A stretch of 64,000 nucleotides of DNA from Saposhnikovia divaricata. Its lineage: Eukaryota > Streptophyta > Magnoliopsida > Apiales > Apiaceae. The notes under the pieces were generated by a model. The model searched no databases and had not been told where the DNA came from. It worked only from the letters and a program-made list of their open reading frames with translations. Both the position numbers and the translations under genes were made by a program. Location: the NCBI GenBank assembly GCA_036435485.1, contig CM071596.1, positions 141,311,501 to 141,375,500 on the forward strand, read 5' to 3'. Below are positions 11,051-22,345 of this stretch, one piece after another; the stretch's first letter is position 1; the number at the start of each line of letters is the position of its first letter.

Positions 11051-11854
11051 TGTGGATATTCAAATAACAAACTCAAATAAACTTCTCTGTACGATCAGTC
11101 CTTGAGAAGGACAAGATGACAAGAACAAACTTCCTCGATTGGCAATGGAAAGGCAAAAAAAAGGATTGGATCCAAATCTAATGCTAATCCAAGACAAACT
11201 CCTAAAAGGGCTTTGATGCCTACAGGAGGTGTTGCAAAAGGTGATTGTCACTATTGCATGAAGTCGGGTCATTGGAAGAGAAACTGTCAAAATTATTTGG
11301 AGGATCTAAAGAAACTGAAGGCTGTTCAGATTTCGGATTCAGGTATTTATGTTAAAGAAGTCAATATATCTCCTTTTACATCATGGGTATTGGATACTGG
11401 ATGTGGTTCACACATTTGTATGAATGTGCAAGAACTTCGAAGGAGTAGGATTTTGGTGAAAGGAGAAGTCGACCTACGTGTTGGCAATGGAGCAAAGGTT
11501 GCTGCCTTAGCTGTAGGGACTTATTATTTATCATTGCCCATCGGGATTATTTTAGAACTTGAGAACTGTTATTACGTCCCTGCGATTTGCAGAAACATTA
11601 CTTCCGTTTATTGTTTGGACAAGATTGGTTTTTCGTTTTTGATTCTGAACAATGGTTGTTCGTTTTCATTCAATAATGTTACTTATGGGGTTGCATGTTT
11701 GTTTAATGGTTTATATGTTCTTGATCTTGATACTCCTGTCTATAATATAAATAACAAACGTCTAAAGACAAATGACTCAAATCACACATACCTCTGGCAC
11801 TGTCGTTTAGGCCTTATAAATGAGAATCGCATTTCCAAATTACATAGGGATTGA
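11051..11854 (+). pseudogene. Truncated gag plus protease of the Angela-like element
   Basis: The gag N-terminus is readable at about 11080-11142 (SVLEKDKMTRTNFLDW). It then jumps directly to the basic linker that precedes the zinc knuckle, so most of gag is deleted. A run of eight A at 11155-11162 also shifts the frame. From 11213 an open frame reads through the zinc knuckle CHYCMKSGHWKRNC and the aspartic-protease core WVLDTGCGSHIC to the integrase N-terminal domain WHCRLGLINENRISKL. There the second zinc-binding residue, normally GH, is Leu. It stops at a TGA (11852-11854) where the family has a sense codon. Confidence 0.8.
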
Positions 11855-13994
11855 TACTTGGATAAGTTTGATTTTGAATCATACGAAGAATGCGAATCAT
11901 GTCTCATTGGTAAAATGACTAAATCTCCTTTTACCGGTCAAGGTGAGAGGGCCACCAACGATTGGAATTGATACATAGTGATGTATGTGGTCCAATACGT
12001 ACGATGGCAAGAGGTGGCTTTTATTATTTCATAACCTTACTGATGATTTTAGTAGATACGGATATATGTATTTTTTGAAGAACAAATCCGAATCATTTGA
12101 AAAATTCAAAGAGTATAAGGCTGAAGTTGAAAAGCAATTAGATGAAAGTATTAAAACACTACGATCTGATCGTGGGGGAGAATACTTAAGCTTGGAATTC
12201 AAGAATTTCCTAAAGGAGTGTGGTATCGTATCACAACTCACTCCTCCTGGAACACCACAAAGGAATGGGGTATCTGAAAGGAGAAATTGTACCTTGTTGG
12301 ACATGGTACTATCAATGATGAGTCATGCGGATCTTCCAATTAGTTTCTGGGGTTATGCCCTAGAGACGGCTACACAAACACTAAATCGAGTTCCTTCAAA
12401 ATCGGTTCAAAAGACACCATATGTGATATGGACTGATAAACGTAATAGCATGTCATTTATGAAAGTTTGGGGATGTGAAGCGTTTGTGAAACGCTTGGTC
12501 TCTGATAAGCTAGGACCGAAATCAGATAAATGTAATTTTGTAGGATACCCATTAGAAACTAAAGGGTATTATTTTTATAAACCTTCTGAGAACAAAGTGT
12601 TTGTTGCTCGAACGGCTGTGTTTCTAGAGAAAGAACTACTTTATAAGAAAAACAATGGGAGAACAATAGATCTCGATGAGGATCGAGAACTACAAAATAA
12701 TGTTGAACCAGAGTTGGAACATGAGCAGAATGAGACTCAAGATGTTGAGAACAATACTGCTCATGAAACACAGGTCGTTCGTAGATATAGTAGGATTCGC
12801 CATGAGCCAGAGAGATATTATGGATTTCTCCTGACTCAAAGTGGCGATTTGATGCTTGTAGATAATGATGAGCCTCTCACCTACAAGGATGCTATGAATA
12901 GTCCAGATTCTGAGAGATGGCTGGAGGCCATGAAATCTGAGATGGATTCCATGTATGAAAACCAAGTATGGACTTTGGTTGAACCACCTAATGGGGTAAA
13001 ACCCATAGAGTGCAATTGGGTTTTCAAGAAGAAAACTGACATGGATGGAAATTTAAAGACCTACAAAGCAAGACTAGTGACGAGAGGTTTCAAGCAAATT
13101 CATGGTATTGACTATGATGAAACTTTCTCACCAGTAGCTATGGTCAAATCCATCAGGATTTTGCTTGCGATAACAGCTTATCATGACTATGAGATCTGGC
13201 AAATGGATGTCAAGACCGCTTTCTTAAATGGGAGCTTAGAAGAGGATGTGTACATGACACAACCTCAGGGTTTTGTCGATTCGAGGTTTGCTAGAATGGT
13301 TTGTAAGTTGCGACGATCCATTTATGGATTAAAGCAGGCCTCTAGAAGATGGAAAATCCGTTTTGATGAAACAATCAAAGAGTTTGGCTTCATACAAAAT
13401 GAGGATGAACCGTGTGTTTACAAAAAGGTTAGTGGGAGCCATGTAGCATTCCTAGTATTATATGTAGATGACATATTACTAATAGGGAATGACATTCCTT
13501 CTCTACAGGCTGTGAAGACTTGGTTGGAAAAAAAATTCTCGATGAAAGACTTAGGCGATGCTGCTTATATCTTAGGGATCAGGATCTATAGAGATAAATC
13601 TAAAAGATTAATCGGCTTAAGTCAGAGTACATACATTGACAAGGTGTTGCATCATTTTGGGATGCAAGAGGCAAAGAGGGGATATGTCCCAGTATCTCAT
13701 GGGATAGTGATCTCAAATGAAAACTATCCTAAATCATCAGATGATAAAGACTATATGAGTAAAGTACCATATGCTTCGGCAATTGGTTATATAATGTATG
13801 CAATGATATATACTCATCCTGATGTCTCGTATGCTTTGAGCATGACGAGCAAATTCCAGTCTAATCCAGGTGAGGGTCACTGGAAAGCTATCAAGAATAT
13901 TCTTAAGTACCTTAAACGGACTAAAGATTCGTTCTTGATATACGGAGGAGATGAGAAGCTAGTTGTAAGAGGTTACACTAATGCTAGTTTCTAG
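11855..13994 (+). pseudogene. Integrase and reverse transcriptase of the Angela-like element
   Basis: After the TGA, the integrase frame continues (DFESYEECESCLIGKM). Two frameshifts, near 11960 and 12030, precede the long open frame 11985-13994. That frame holds the integrase core (TDDFSRYGY, LRSDRGGEYLS and GVSERRN, the DDE residues), a linker, and reverse transcriptase from about 12900 (LEAMKSEMDSMYENQVWTLV, WQMDVKTAFLNG, catalytic LYVDDILL near 13455). It ends in the RT-RNase H connection (HPDVSYALSMTSKFQ). The stop at 13992-13994 is a TAG where related elements have Gln. RT copies element RNA into DNA and integrase inserts it. The RT core itself looks complete. Confidence 0.88.
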
Positions 13995-14450
13995 ACAGAT
14001 AGGGATGATTCTGTGTCCTAGTCTGGATTCGTGTTTTGTCTAAATGGAGGTGCTGTAAGTTTGAAAAGTTCAAAGCAAGAGACAGTAGCTGATTCTACAA
14101 TGGAAGCTAAGTATATTGCTGCCAGTGAAGCAGCCAAAGAGGTTGTTTGGATTTGGAAGTTTATTATAGGACTTGGTGTGGTTCCATCGATCGCAGATCC
14201 AGTTGATCTGTATTGCGATAACAATGGAGCCATTACGCAGGCTAATGAACCAAGGTCCCATTCCATGGCAAAGCATATACTTAGGAGATATCACCTTCTT
14301 CGAGAGATAAACGAGAGAGGAGATATAGATATATGTAAAGTGCATACTAATGATAATGTTGCGGACCCACTGACTAAGGCTTTGTCGCAGCAGAAGCACG
14401 AAGGTCACACTAGTTCCATGGGTATTAGATACATGGGCGATTGGCTCTAG
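13995..14450 (+). pseudogene. RNase H of the Angela-like element
   Basis: The frame continues after the TAG; a second TAG lies at 14019-14021, again where Gln is expected. From 14031 it is open: FCLNGGAVSLKSSKQE, then STMEAKYIAASEAAKEVVW (catalytic Glu), then LYCDNNGAI (catalytic Asp) and HTNDNVADPLTKAL (last Asp). RNase H removes RNA from the RNA-DNA hybrid. The TAG at 14448-14450 is the natural end of pol, directly before the polypurine tract. Confidence 0.88.
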
Positions 14451-14452
14451 TG

Positions 14453-14464
14453 CAAGTGGGAGAT
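14453..14464 (+). other. Polypurine tract of the Angela-like element
   Basis: CAAGTGGGAGAT immediately before the 3' LTR (TGATAATG). It primes plus-strand synthesis and fixes the LTR start at 14465. Confidence 0.75.
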
Positions 14465-15940
14465 TGATAATGTTAGTGCCCTAGAGACAATGTAGTTGTG
14501 CTTCTAGGAAAGACTATTTTGTTATTTGATGATTATGTTATATGGATTATTCTACATTAATTTATTATGTCTTAATTTACTGCGATATAAATGTTAGAGT
14601 AATAAATGTCCTTGGAATATAGAACATGTATTCTATATCTTTAAGTATGTGACTTAAAAATTAGATTATACGAATAGTGTTTATATTCCTAAATATCCCT
14701 AATCGAGCATTATTATTAAGGGACAATTATAATGCATAAAGATTAGTATGTTAGTTGAAGGATGATCACATCTCATTGGTCATAGGTATAGTGATACTAG
14801 AGTCAAGAACATAGGTGCATTTTATACATGGCACTGGATTAACCCGTTATGAGATTCTACATGTTAATAAGGTCATTAGAAAGACTCACAGTGATAATGG
14901 TGTAATGATCCTTCGACTTGAGATCATTATATTTCTATACGAGAATTAATATACTTTGACTACATTAAAAGTTACCTTTAACCGGGTGATGATAAAAGTG
15001 TACATCGGGTATTTTATGAGTCGTATGAGAAATATGAATGATAGATAAATGATTTAGCCCTCCTATTATTAGGAGAGATATTATTGGCCTCTTGATTGAG
15101 TGAGACTATGAAAATGCATGGTCATGCTCAAATATTGATTTGTTTTAATAGTCTACTCATTGATCAAGGAAACCCGGATTAAACGTTGAAGACGATGACT
15201 ATTAACATGCCTCGAGTTTAATCTATAATATTTGGTTAAAGGGATTAAATTACACGGAAACATTAATCACGAAAGATTTAATTGGATCACCAATTATTAT
15301 TATTACTTGGGTAGCAATGATGTATAACTAGATGCCGCTCATTGTTTATAATTTTATTATTGGATATTAAAATTATTGCCAACGTAATAATAACCTAAAG
15401 GGTTACACAATAAGAACGTTTAAAAGGAGTTTTAATTTAAATTAAATCATTAAATTTGAAATTGGTTATTAATTAATTAAGCTGGTCTTAATTAATTACT
15501 AAAGAGAATTCGGATTTACTAATAAAACCAAATCAGAATGGGTTTGGAGAAGCCCAATTCGATTTAGGGTTTTAGCCCAATCGCTCTTCCCTATAAATAC
15601 ATTATGATGTGTTGTTTAGGGACACACTTTAGCAATTCATTAAAACGTGTGGGAGGCTAGAGAGAGAGAGAGAGGTAGGTTCTTCGGCTAGTACCGGCTC
15701 CGGTGATCGTTGGACGATCAAGCGTTCATGTGGACTACTTTGGCAACGTATATCTCGAAGAGGGCTGCGTGGTGATTGTTTTGGACCTTTATCTGTCATC
15801 AATTTGTTAAAGCTTCGTTTTAAGGTAAACGTTCATAACTACGAGTTAAACGTATTGTTTTGCATGGATCCTGCGATTGGGTTTCGATTTTATTGTTTTA
15901 ATTATTGTTTTCCGCTGCGTTTGATGCTCGAAACCCTTCA
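14465..15940 (+). repeat. 3' LTR of the Angela-like element
   Basis: A 1476-bp partner of 7387-8847 that keeps the TATA box at 15592-15599. Relative to the 5' LTR it carries an extra segment near 15075-15100 and a longer GA run near 15660. Confidence 0.9.
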
Positions 15941-15945
15941 CTATC

Positions 15946-18659
15946 ATATATACAAAGTGGTGTAAAACTTGAATTTGAGAATTTTAATTTTGAAAAACTC
16001 TCACCACTCTATAATATGATAGGAGACATAGTGTTTCATTAAGTCTCACTCACTTAGAAAATTGAACATCTAAATATATACTAACACTAATGATTTATAG
16101 ATAAGCAACATTTACTTAGAATAAATCCTAAGTAATATCATCAGAGCTAATATATACATCACAATTAGTCTGCAATAAAGTATCAGAGCAACTAACAATT
16201 GTTAGTAAACAAATATTTTACTATTTGATACCAACTGTTAGTATTTGTCAAACACTTTAAAATGCATGTAATTGTGTTTATGATTATTTTACCAAAATTA
16301 AATTATGAGCAAATAAACCATTGAATTGCTTCACGTCATAATTTAACTAGGATATAAATAATCATTGTTAAATACTAAATATTCAATGATACCAATTGTT
16401 TGATAAATTCAATTCAGTGAATATTGAATTGTTACATTGAATACCAATTGACAGAATTAATATTAGTATCTAACTACTTATGATTATCATTCACTGATAT
16501 TCATAAGTACGAGAAACTAGTTGACAAGAAATGCACAAGCTCTTAAGATATAACACTTTAAACTTATGACTTCAAGGCAACTCCTCGTTAATAACAATTT
16601 TTAACTCCTAACAACTGCTAGATGGTAGACAACCTTGGTTCTATAGATAAGACTTTATTACCAGAGCTGTCTTATCTGCAATCTTAGAAATAATCTTCTA
16701 AGTCCAATACACCTTGATCCATTGCATATAACATATATTATCAAAGTAATTAAAAGTTGCAAATAAGCATAAAAATTATTCCAAGTAAATTTTCACTTAG
16801 AAAATTTCCACACCTTGTATAGTAGTATGAGTGAATTTCAAAAGATACAACATAGATTACTTAGAGGAGTTCTAAGTAATTTGACTCATACCAATACATC
16901 TCACAATTAGTTTGTAAATAGAATTCTAACTAAATATCATTAACTGATATTAGTCAAAACTTCAATACAACCAATTGTTAGAACCATGATATTAATTATA
17001 GTGAATTTCTGAAAATAGAGCATTGATAAATTCACTAGAATTAACATCTCGCAACTAATTGAAGACCAAGACAAATAGGTCCAAATTAGTTATGATTCAG
17101 ATTTATTTTGATATACGAGGTACAGAGCAAATACAAAATTGAATTGCTTCAGGTTCTATAACTCATATTAATCAAAGTAAATAATTAAATAAATAAATAC
17201 TAAATCTCTATGAGTTAGATTTTAGCATTTAAGTATTTAAATTATCTTTAAATAATCACCACGAAAATATATTACAATCATACACATGGCAATCATTCAA
17301 CAGATAATTCTCAGCGTGAGGTCTGGATGTAAATAAGTTCACAAGTCCTTTCAATACGGACAATTGAATACTTATGAACTCGTTTATGAATTGCTTACAA
17401 TGAATTCACAAGTCCTTTCAATACTGACAATTGAATACTTATAAACTCATTTAAGAATTACTTATAGTAAAATCACAAGTCCTTTCAATACGGACAATTG
17501 AATACTTGTGAGCTTACTTAAGAATTACCTAACAGATGGGATTTACAAATCATATAGCATTAATGAAATCCCAAGTTTACAAACCAGTCTTGAAAAATTA
17601 ATTTCATCAAGTGATTTAGTAAACGTATTTGCATGTTATTCTTAACTGAAAACATGCTCTCTCAAAAGGATTGATACCTTATGCAAGATGCTTAGCCTTG
17701 AGTGTTCCACAGAGTTGTTGGAGATGAAGTTGTATCCTTGTGTTCTCCTGCTTTCGTACAACTCGCTTGATCTGTCTTTATGCAGTAAAACATGTCAGAA
17801 CTGATGTCTCTAGGGTACCATCTTCGCAGATTTGGATCCAACTTAAGACATCTGAAAGTCAAGTGTAATAACTACAAGAATAGATTCTCTAGGTTCCACT
17901 TGGGGCCTTGCACAATTGCATATTGAGAATATAATATGTGTGTAAGTGATCTATTATCAATTGAAATAAGATAATGAGCTGATGATTCCTCTATATCCTG
18001 ATTAGGTCCTAATTAGTAGATCCTGAACTTGTTGGGTCAAATATCTCTAGAGTACCATTTCCTCATATTTGGGTCCAGCTTAAGATTTTTGATTACCAAC
18101 TTGTTAGGTTCAAACTAATAGGTCAAAAGCCAGCTATAGTGGTGTGTTGGCAGAAAGTCTTGACAGGTCTAGAATCTTCTGAACAGAACCAAAAGATCCT
18201 TGACTTACTTTTATTGTCATCATTCTTTTGGCTTACTAAAGTAAATAAAAAGAATTGCAACTTTACCAACATCAAAATAGCAAATATATTGATACCAATT
18301 TATAGTTAGTAGACCAACATATAATATAATCAAGATATCATTGAACATATATATCATTTATGTTTATGCCTAAAGATGTAGAGAGTTCTATAAATATGAC
18401 ACCAATTGTTAAAAGATACCACCAGTTAAAGATTGATACCAAATATTAAATTATAGTTAGAGTGTCATACCATGTCTTCCATGCTTGCTTGAGTGATGAT
18501 ACCAGTTCATACTAACCTGTAGAGATCTTCCATTATCTCACCAGGAGTGCACTTGTTCACATTCCTCTAGCATCCAGATTCAGTAGGTCCAGATGTCCAT
18601 TATAATCTTGAATGTGCAGCAGGTGCCTGATATCCTCAAGTCTTGTCACTGGTGCTTCT
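15946..18659 (-). other. Highly decayed internal part of the SIRE-type element
   Basis: This should correspond to the RT C-terminus, RNase H and beyond, but no frame is readable. Three 67-bp tandem copies start at 17341, 17408 and 17475 with acaagtcctttcaatac. Variants of gataccaattgttag recur at about 16217, 16387, 16437, 16965, 18288 and 18400. A phrase built on taagttggatccaaatct is duplicated at about 17805-17850 and 18040-18090. Confidence 0.45.
17341..17535. repeat. Three tandem copies of a 67-bp unit
   Basis: Each unit begins acaagtcctttcaatac and contains gacaattgaatact(t). Starts at 17341, 17408 and 17475 give an exact 67-bp period. It lies in non-coding, decayed SIRE sequence. Confidence 0.85.
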
Positions 18660-20130
18660 TGTCAAATATACCATTTGATCAAATTGTAACTTAGCATCAA
18701 GTTTGGCCTTGTCCCTCATAACAATGCCTTGACATCATCCAGGTAGACTTCTGGTTATCATTTTATCAAATACAACCTTGTTCTTTGGTCAGGATACCAG
18801 CTTCCCTACAATCTGCCTTTTGTACTGATTGAGATCATCTTGCATTGCAATCACTCAATCTGGATCTTTCAGAGCCTTTATAGCTTTCTTAGTTTCTTCT
18901 AAAAGAAAACTAAAGAAATAATCATTAGTACTTGAAGCTCTACTAGTCTTTTACTTTCACCATTAGGAACACTAAGAACTAGGACAAAGGGTTAATTGAG
19001 TCAACACTCTTTGTCTTGGTAGACATGTTCTCATAGCATCCTTTGATTTTCAATGTGGTGTTGAGTTGACTAGTTGATCCTTCTGGTTTACATGAATATT
19101 CTCCACTGATAGCTGGGAGCTTGAAGTTGTTGAACATCACTAAGACTTTCATTCACCTTTTGTTGATTAATAACAATCACCCTGTAGGCTATAAACTCCA
19201 TTGAGTAACCAAGAAAATTATCCTCTTAAGCCTTAGCTACAAATCTTGGCAAGTTACTCACTTCCATATATCATTGCAAAACAATTTCCTTCCTACTTGT
19301 GGGGTCTTCCTATATTTCTTTCTGATCAGGGTTCAATCACATCAGTAGCAAACTATTGACTACTTCATGATTCATACTCTTGAATAGTACAGAAATCATC
19401 CAGAACACCAATTGTTGGATTTACCCCTGTAATCTGACCTTCAATTTGTCATAGTCAGTTTTGCTTCCTGCCAATCTTCTTGATGTGATCAATCACCATC
19501 GGTGGTGTCTTGTCTTCAGATTGTCTGAACAAAACTTGTTTGTTGAGAGAAGTCATCAGTCATCACCACTAAAGTATATTTTTCTTTGATGTAGAACTTC
19601 TGTGTGATGCTTCTTTGACTTCCCTATATGACATGCCTCATGATTTCATTTTGATTTAATTCCATATAAGGCAGTCTCCTTTACTGATTCGATTTCCAGG
19701 AAAGAATCTCTTGATTTGACATTCAGGTGAGAGAGCTCCTTATATCATAGCTGAACTCTTGTCTGATGAAGCTTTAGATTAGACATGTTGACTTCACCTT
19801 TGACTGAGATTCCATGTCAGCTACAAATAAGTTCTCTTTCCTTACTCATCGCTCTTCATCTTCTAAAGATGCTTTTTACTGACAACATTCCTAGCTATTG
19901 AATAGCAATGACCCTGGGTCATACCCTTGCTATTGTCTCCAAGGGAAAACCACTTGGCCTGTCTTCACATTCACATCTGATAGTAGGGATCTTTCTTCGA
20001 TGATATGCTTTGAATAAATCATTAACAATGCATAATTGATTAACCTATTAAGCCCTACATTCATAAATAAATAAAAAGTTCTTGGTACCCAGATTTACTT
20101 GGGTCCAGATGGATTAGAGATATCTCTGTT
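18660..20130 (-). pseudogene. SIRE-type pol remnant (protease, integrase, RT)
   Basis: Broken by many stops and indels, but family phrases appear in the right minus-strand order. IWVP(R) is at about 20080-20105, the phrase that precedes SIRE protease. The protease region RSLLSDVNVKTGQVV is at about 19945-19990. The integrase entry KYTLVV..DDFS is near 19555-19580. The RT entry EETKKAIKALKDPD and VIAMQDDLNQYKR is at 18830-18905, and GIVMRDKAKL at about 18710-18745. The order protease, integrase, RT identifies copia and the phrases point to SIRE/Maximus. Not functional. Confidence 0.7.
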
Positions 20131-20780
20131 TATAGAGGTAATCTACAGATATGGCACACTTACAACATTAAACCATTGCACATTTAAAACATGCAAACTA
20201 TGACATGTATTGCATTAGTGGTAACAATAAACATAGCATTCATATAGCAATCAAACCATCATACATTTAAAACGTGCAAACTATGACATGTAATGCTATT
20301 TAGAAAATCCAGTTAACCTATATACAAGAATTTTCTAAAACCAGTTGGAATAGAAGAATTAATAAGTAATCACTAATTCTATCCAGTCCAAGGATGTTGT
20401 TATATACCAGCTAATAGTCTATATTACCTAAGTTAGTTTTAGATACACCTTTGTGTTCTACAAACATCCTAGGTAATCAATCCATCTTTTAAACTTTTTA
20501 AAACCTAAACAAACAATTCAGAATGAATAAGAAAATCTGTTTTACTGGGGATCCTGAAACCAGCTTATGCAGAGGTCTTATATGCTTAACATATAACAAT
20601 TAAGAATTAAAAGATCTTGTCTAAGGAACAGCTCTAACTCACTACTGTAATTAATTAAATTCAGAAAATATTCATACACATATTAAGATCTTCTAACCAA
20701 AGATATAACAATTAAAAAACTAAGATCTTAACATGCTTTCAATTTTTGAGAATTACATATTACATTAGTTCGAAGAATTG
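20131..20780 (-). other. Decayed spacer in the SIRE-type element
   Basis: Between the gag and protease remnants. A phrase near acatttaaaacatgcaaactatgacatg is repeated at about 20170-20205 and 20260-20295. Nothing coding can be supported. Confidence 0.4.
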
Positions 20781-21417
20781 ATACCTGAGATATGTGAGGT
20801 GAATCATCTTCAGAGATTGCTATGAAAGCAAGATATTCATTAAGTTCTTCTCATCATCTTCTGATCCATCCCAACTCTTTCCTTCAGCAAGATAAGTTCT
20901 GCACTGATGCTTTTGTTTCATCTCATTTAATGAATCCCTATTCATCCTTATCTGTTAGAATTCTGTACCATGTTATACACCTTGATAGTTAGTTATCACA
21001 TATAGATTTTCATAACTGCAACTATCAAGTCTTGTTTCTTTCCACCATCTCAGTCTTGTAACCACCTCTTGAAGTTGAACTATATCCTGAAGAGTTTCTG
21101 TTTCGGAATAGATAGGCCTGATCCCTGGATGTAGCTTTAGTATACTCTTTCTGAATTAGTAACTCTTCCTGTCTGTTATGAGGTTCCATCATTAATTTTT
21201 GACTGAGATGTTTGCAGTCTAGTCCATTCTCAAACCTCCTCGATTCCATTCTTCTAAAATCTCGGTTGATTTCTTGAAAGATATACAATTGGTACAAACC
21301 ACTAAGTGTTTTGGATTTAACATTGGGGAAATCCACTAAGTGTTTGTATATCAATGAATCACTAGAGTTGACTAAAATCTTCAAGAAAAAAATTATATCC
21401 ACTAAAATCTTTTCCAT
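20781..21417 (-). pseudogene. SIRE-type gag C-terminal remnant
   Basis: A minus-strand open frame of 130 codons (21025-21417) is rich in Arg, Glu and Ser (SSGYSSTSRGGYKTEM). Further downstream the phrases AEGKSWDGSEDDEK and SLKMIHLTYL can be read in another frame. This is like the acidic tail after the zinc knuckle in SIRE gag proteins. The knuckle itself is not visible. Gag would form the particle shell. Assignment rests partly on position between the leader and the pol remnant. Confidence 0.5.
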
Positions 21418-21599
21418 TCCTGCTTCTGAAAAACCAATAAGTCACATGGAATATGACTTACAAAAAAAGTTAACAAATTAATCTTCAGCAGGTAGAAATA
21501 ATTCCATTGGAAAATACATCTTCTTCAAAAGATTCAAAATCATCTTTAACGTCCAGAGGAATCTTCAACTAACAATCTTCTAAGAACCATTGGCTTAGA

Positions 21600-22217
21600 A
21601 TAAATTCAAAATATTTAAAATTCAAAAACTTCAAGGACTTGAAAATTTTTGAGAAATAAAAAATCTGAAAGTAAGTTCAAATTAATTAAAATTCGAAATT
21701 AGAGTCAAATTAATTAAGAATCAAAAAATCTCAAGAAATGAAAATTTTTTGAGAGTTAAAGAATCCGAAAATAAATTCAAGTTAATTAAAATTCGAAAGT
21801 ATCAAGAATTAAAAATTTTGAGAATTAAACAATTTGAAAATAAACTCAAGTTGTTTAAAAATCAAAATTTCCAAGAATTAATCATTTCAAGAATTAAAAA
21901 ATTCGAATATAAGTTAAGATTATTTAACAATCAAAAATATCATAAAATGAAAATTTTTATAGGTTAAACAATTCGAGAATAAATTCAAGTTAGTTAACAA
22001 TTGAAAATAAACTCATATTGTTTAAAAATCAAAAATATCATAAATTGAGAATTTTTAAAGGTTAAAGAATTCGAAAATAAATTTGGATTATTTAAAATTC
22101 AAAAATCTCAAAACTGAAAATTTTGAAAGTTAAAGAATCCAAAAATAAGTTCAAATTATTTAAAGTTCAAAAATATCAAGAATTGAATTTTTGAAAGTTA
22201 AAAAATCTGAAAATAAG
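21600..22217. repeat. Minisatellite of about 68-70 bp in the SIRE leader
   Basis: About eight diverged tandem units, each running roughly aaataa(a/g)ttcaaatta(t/a)tt, then aaattcaaaaatatcaa, then a gaaaattttgaaagttaaagaat block. One unit near 21975-22003 is shortened. The region is nearly pure A/T. It lies between the PBS and gag, in the packaging-leader part of the element. The plus-strand open frame at 21749-21967 is a by-product of the repeat. Confidence 0.8.
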
Positions 22218-22331
22218 AGGAGTTGACTTTTTGGTCTAATATCGGATTTGATTTCTGTATGGGTCAACAAACTCGAAAACCAATTGGAGGACCACAAAAA
22301 TAAGGATCTTGATTTGTGCGTCAATCAAAAG

Positions 22332-22343
22332 GCTCGGATACCA
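22332..22343 (-). other. Primer-binding site of the SIRE-type element
   Basis: Minus strand TGGTATCCGAGC, two bases after the LTR end TAACA. It matches the initiator-Met tRNA complement TGGTATCAGAGC with one change. Confidence 0.75.
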
Positions 22344-22345
22344 AT

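Larger units (their letters stand above)
7387..15940 (+). mobile_element. Angela-like Ty1/copia retrotransposon nested in the SIRE-type element
   Basis: An 8.55-kb plus-strand element bounded by LTRs at 7387-8847 and 14465-15940, each starting TGATA(G/A)TGTTAGTGCC and ending CCCTTCA. CTATC target duplications lie at 7382-7386 and 15941-15945. Order: PBS, long non-coding leader, truncated gag, protease, integrase, RT, RNase H, PPT. The RT/RNase H resembles the BARE/Angela lineage. The LTRs differ by scattered substitutions and several indels, including about 25 bp present only in the right LTR near 15075. It is thus an older insertion but younger than its host. The gag deletion, frameshifts and stops make it non-autonomous. 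Confidence 0.9.

Noticed and set aside
21749..21967. Lys/Ile-rich plus-strand frame
   Set aside because: By-product of the 68-70 bp AT-rich minisatellite, whose unit lacks stops in that phase.
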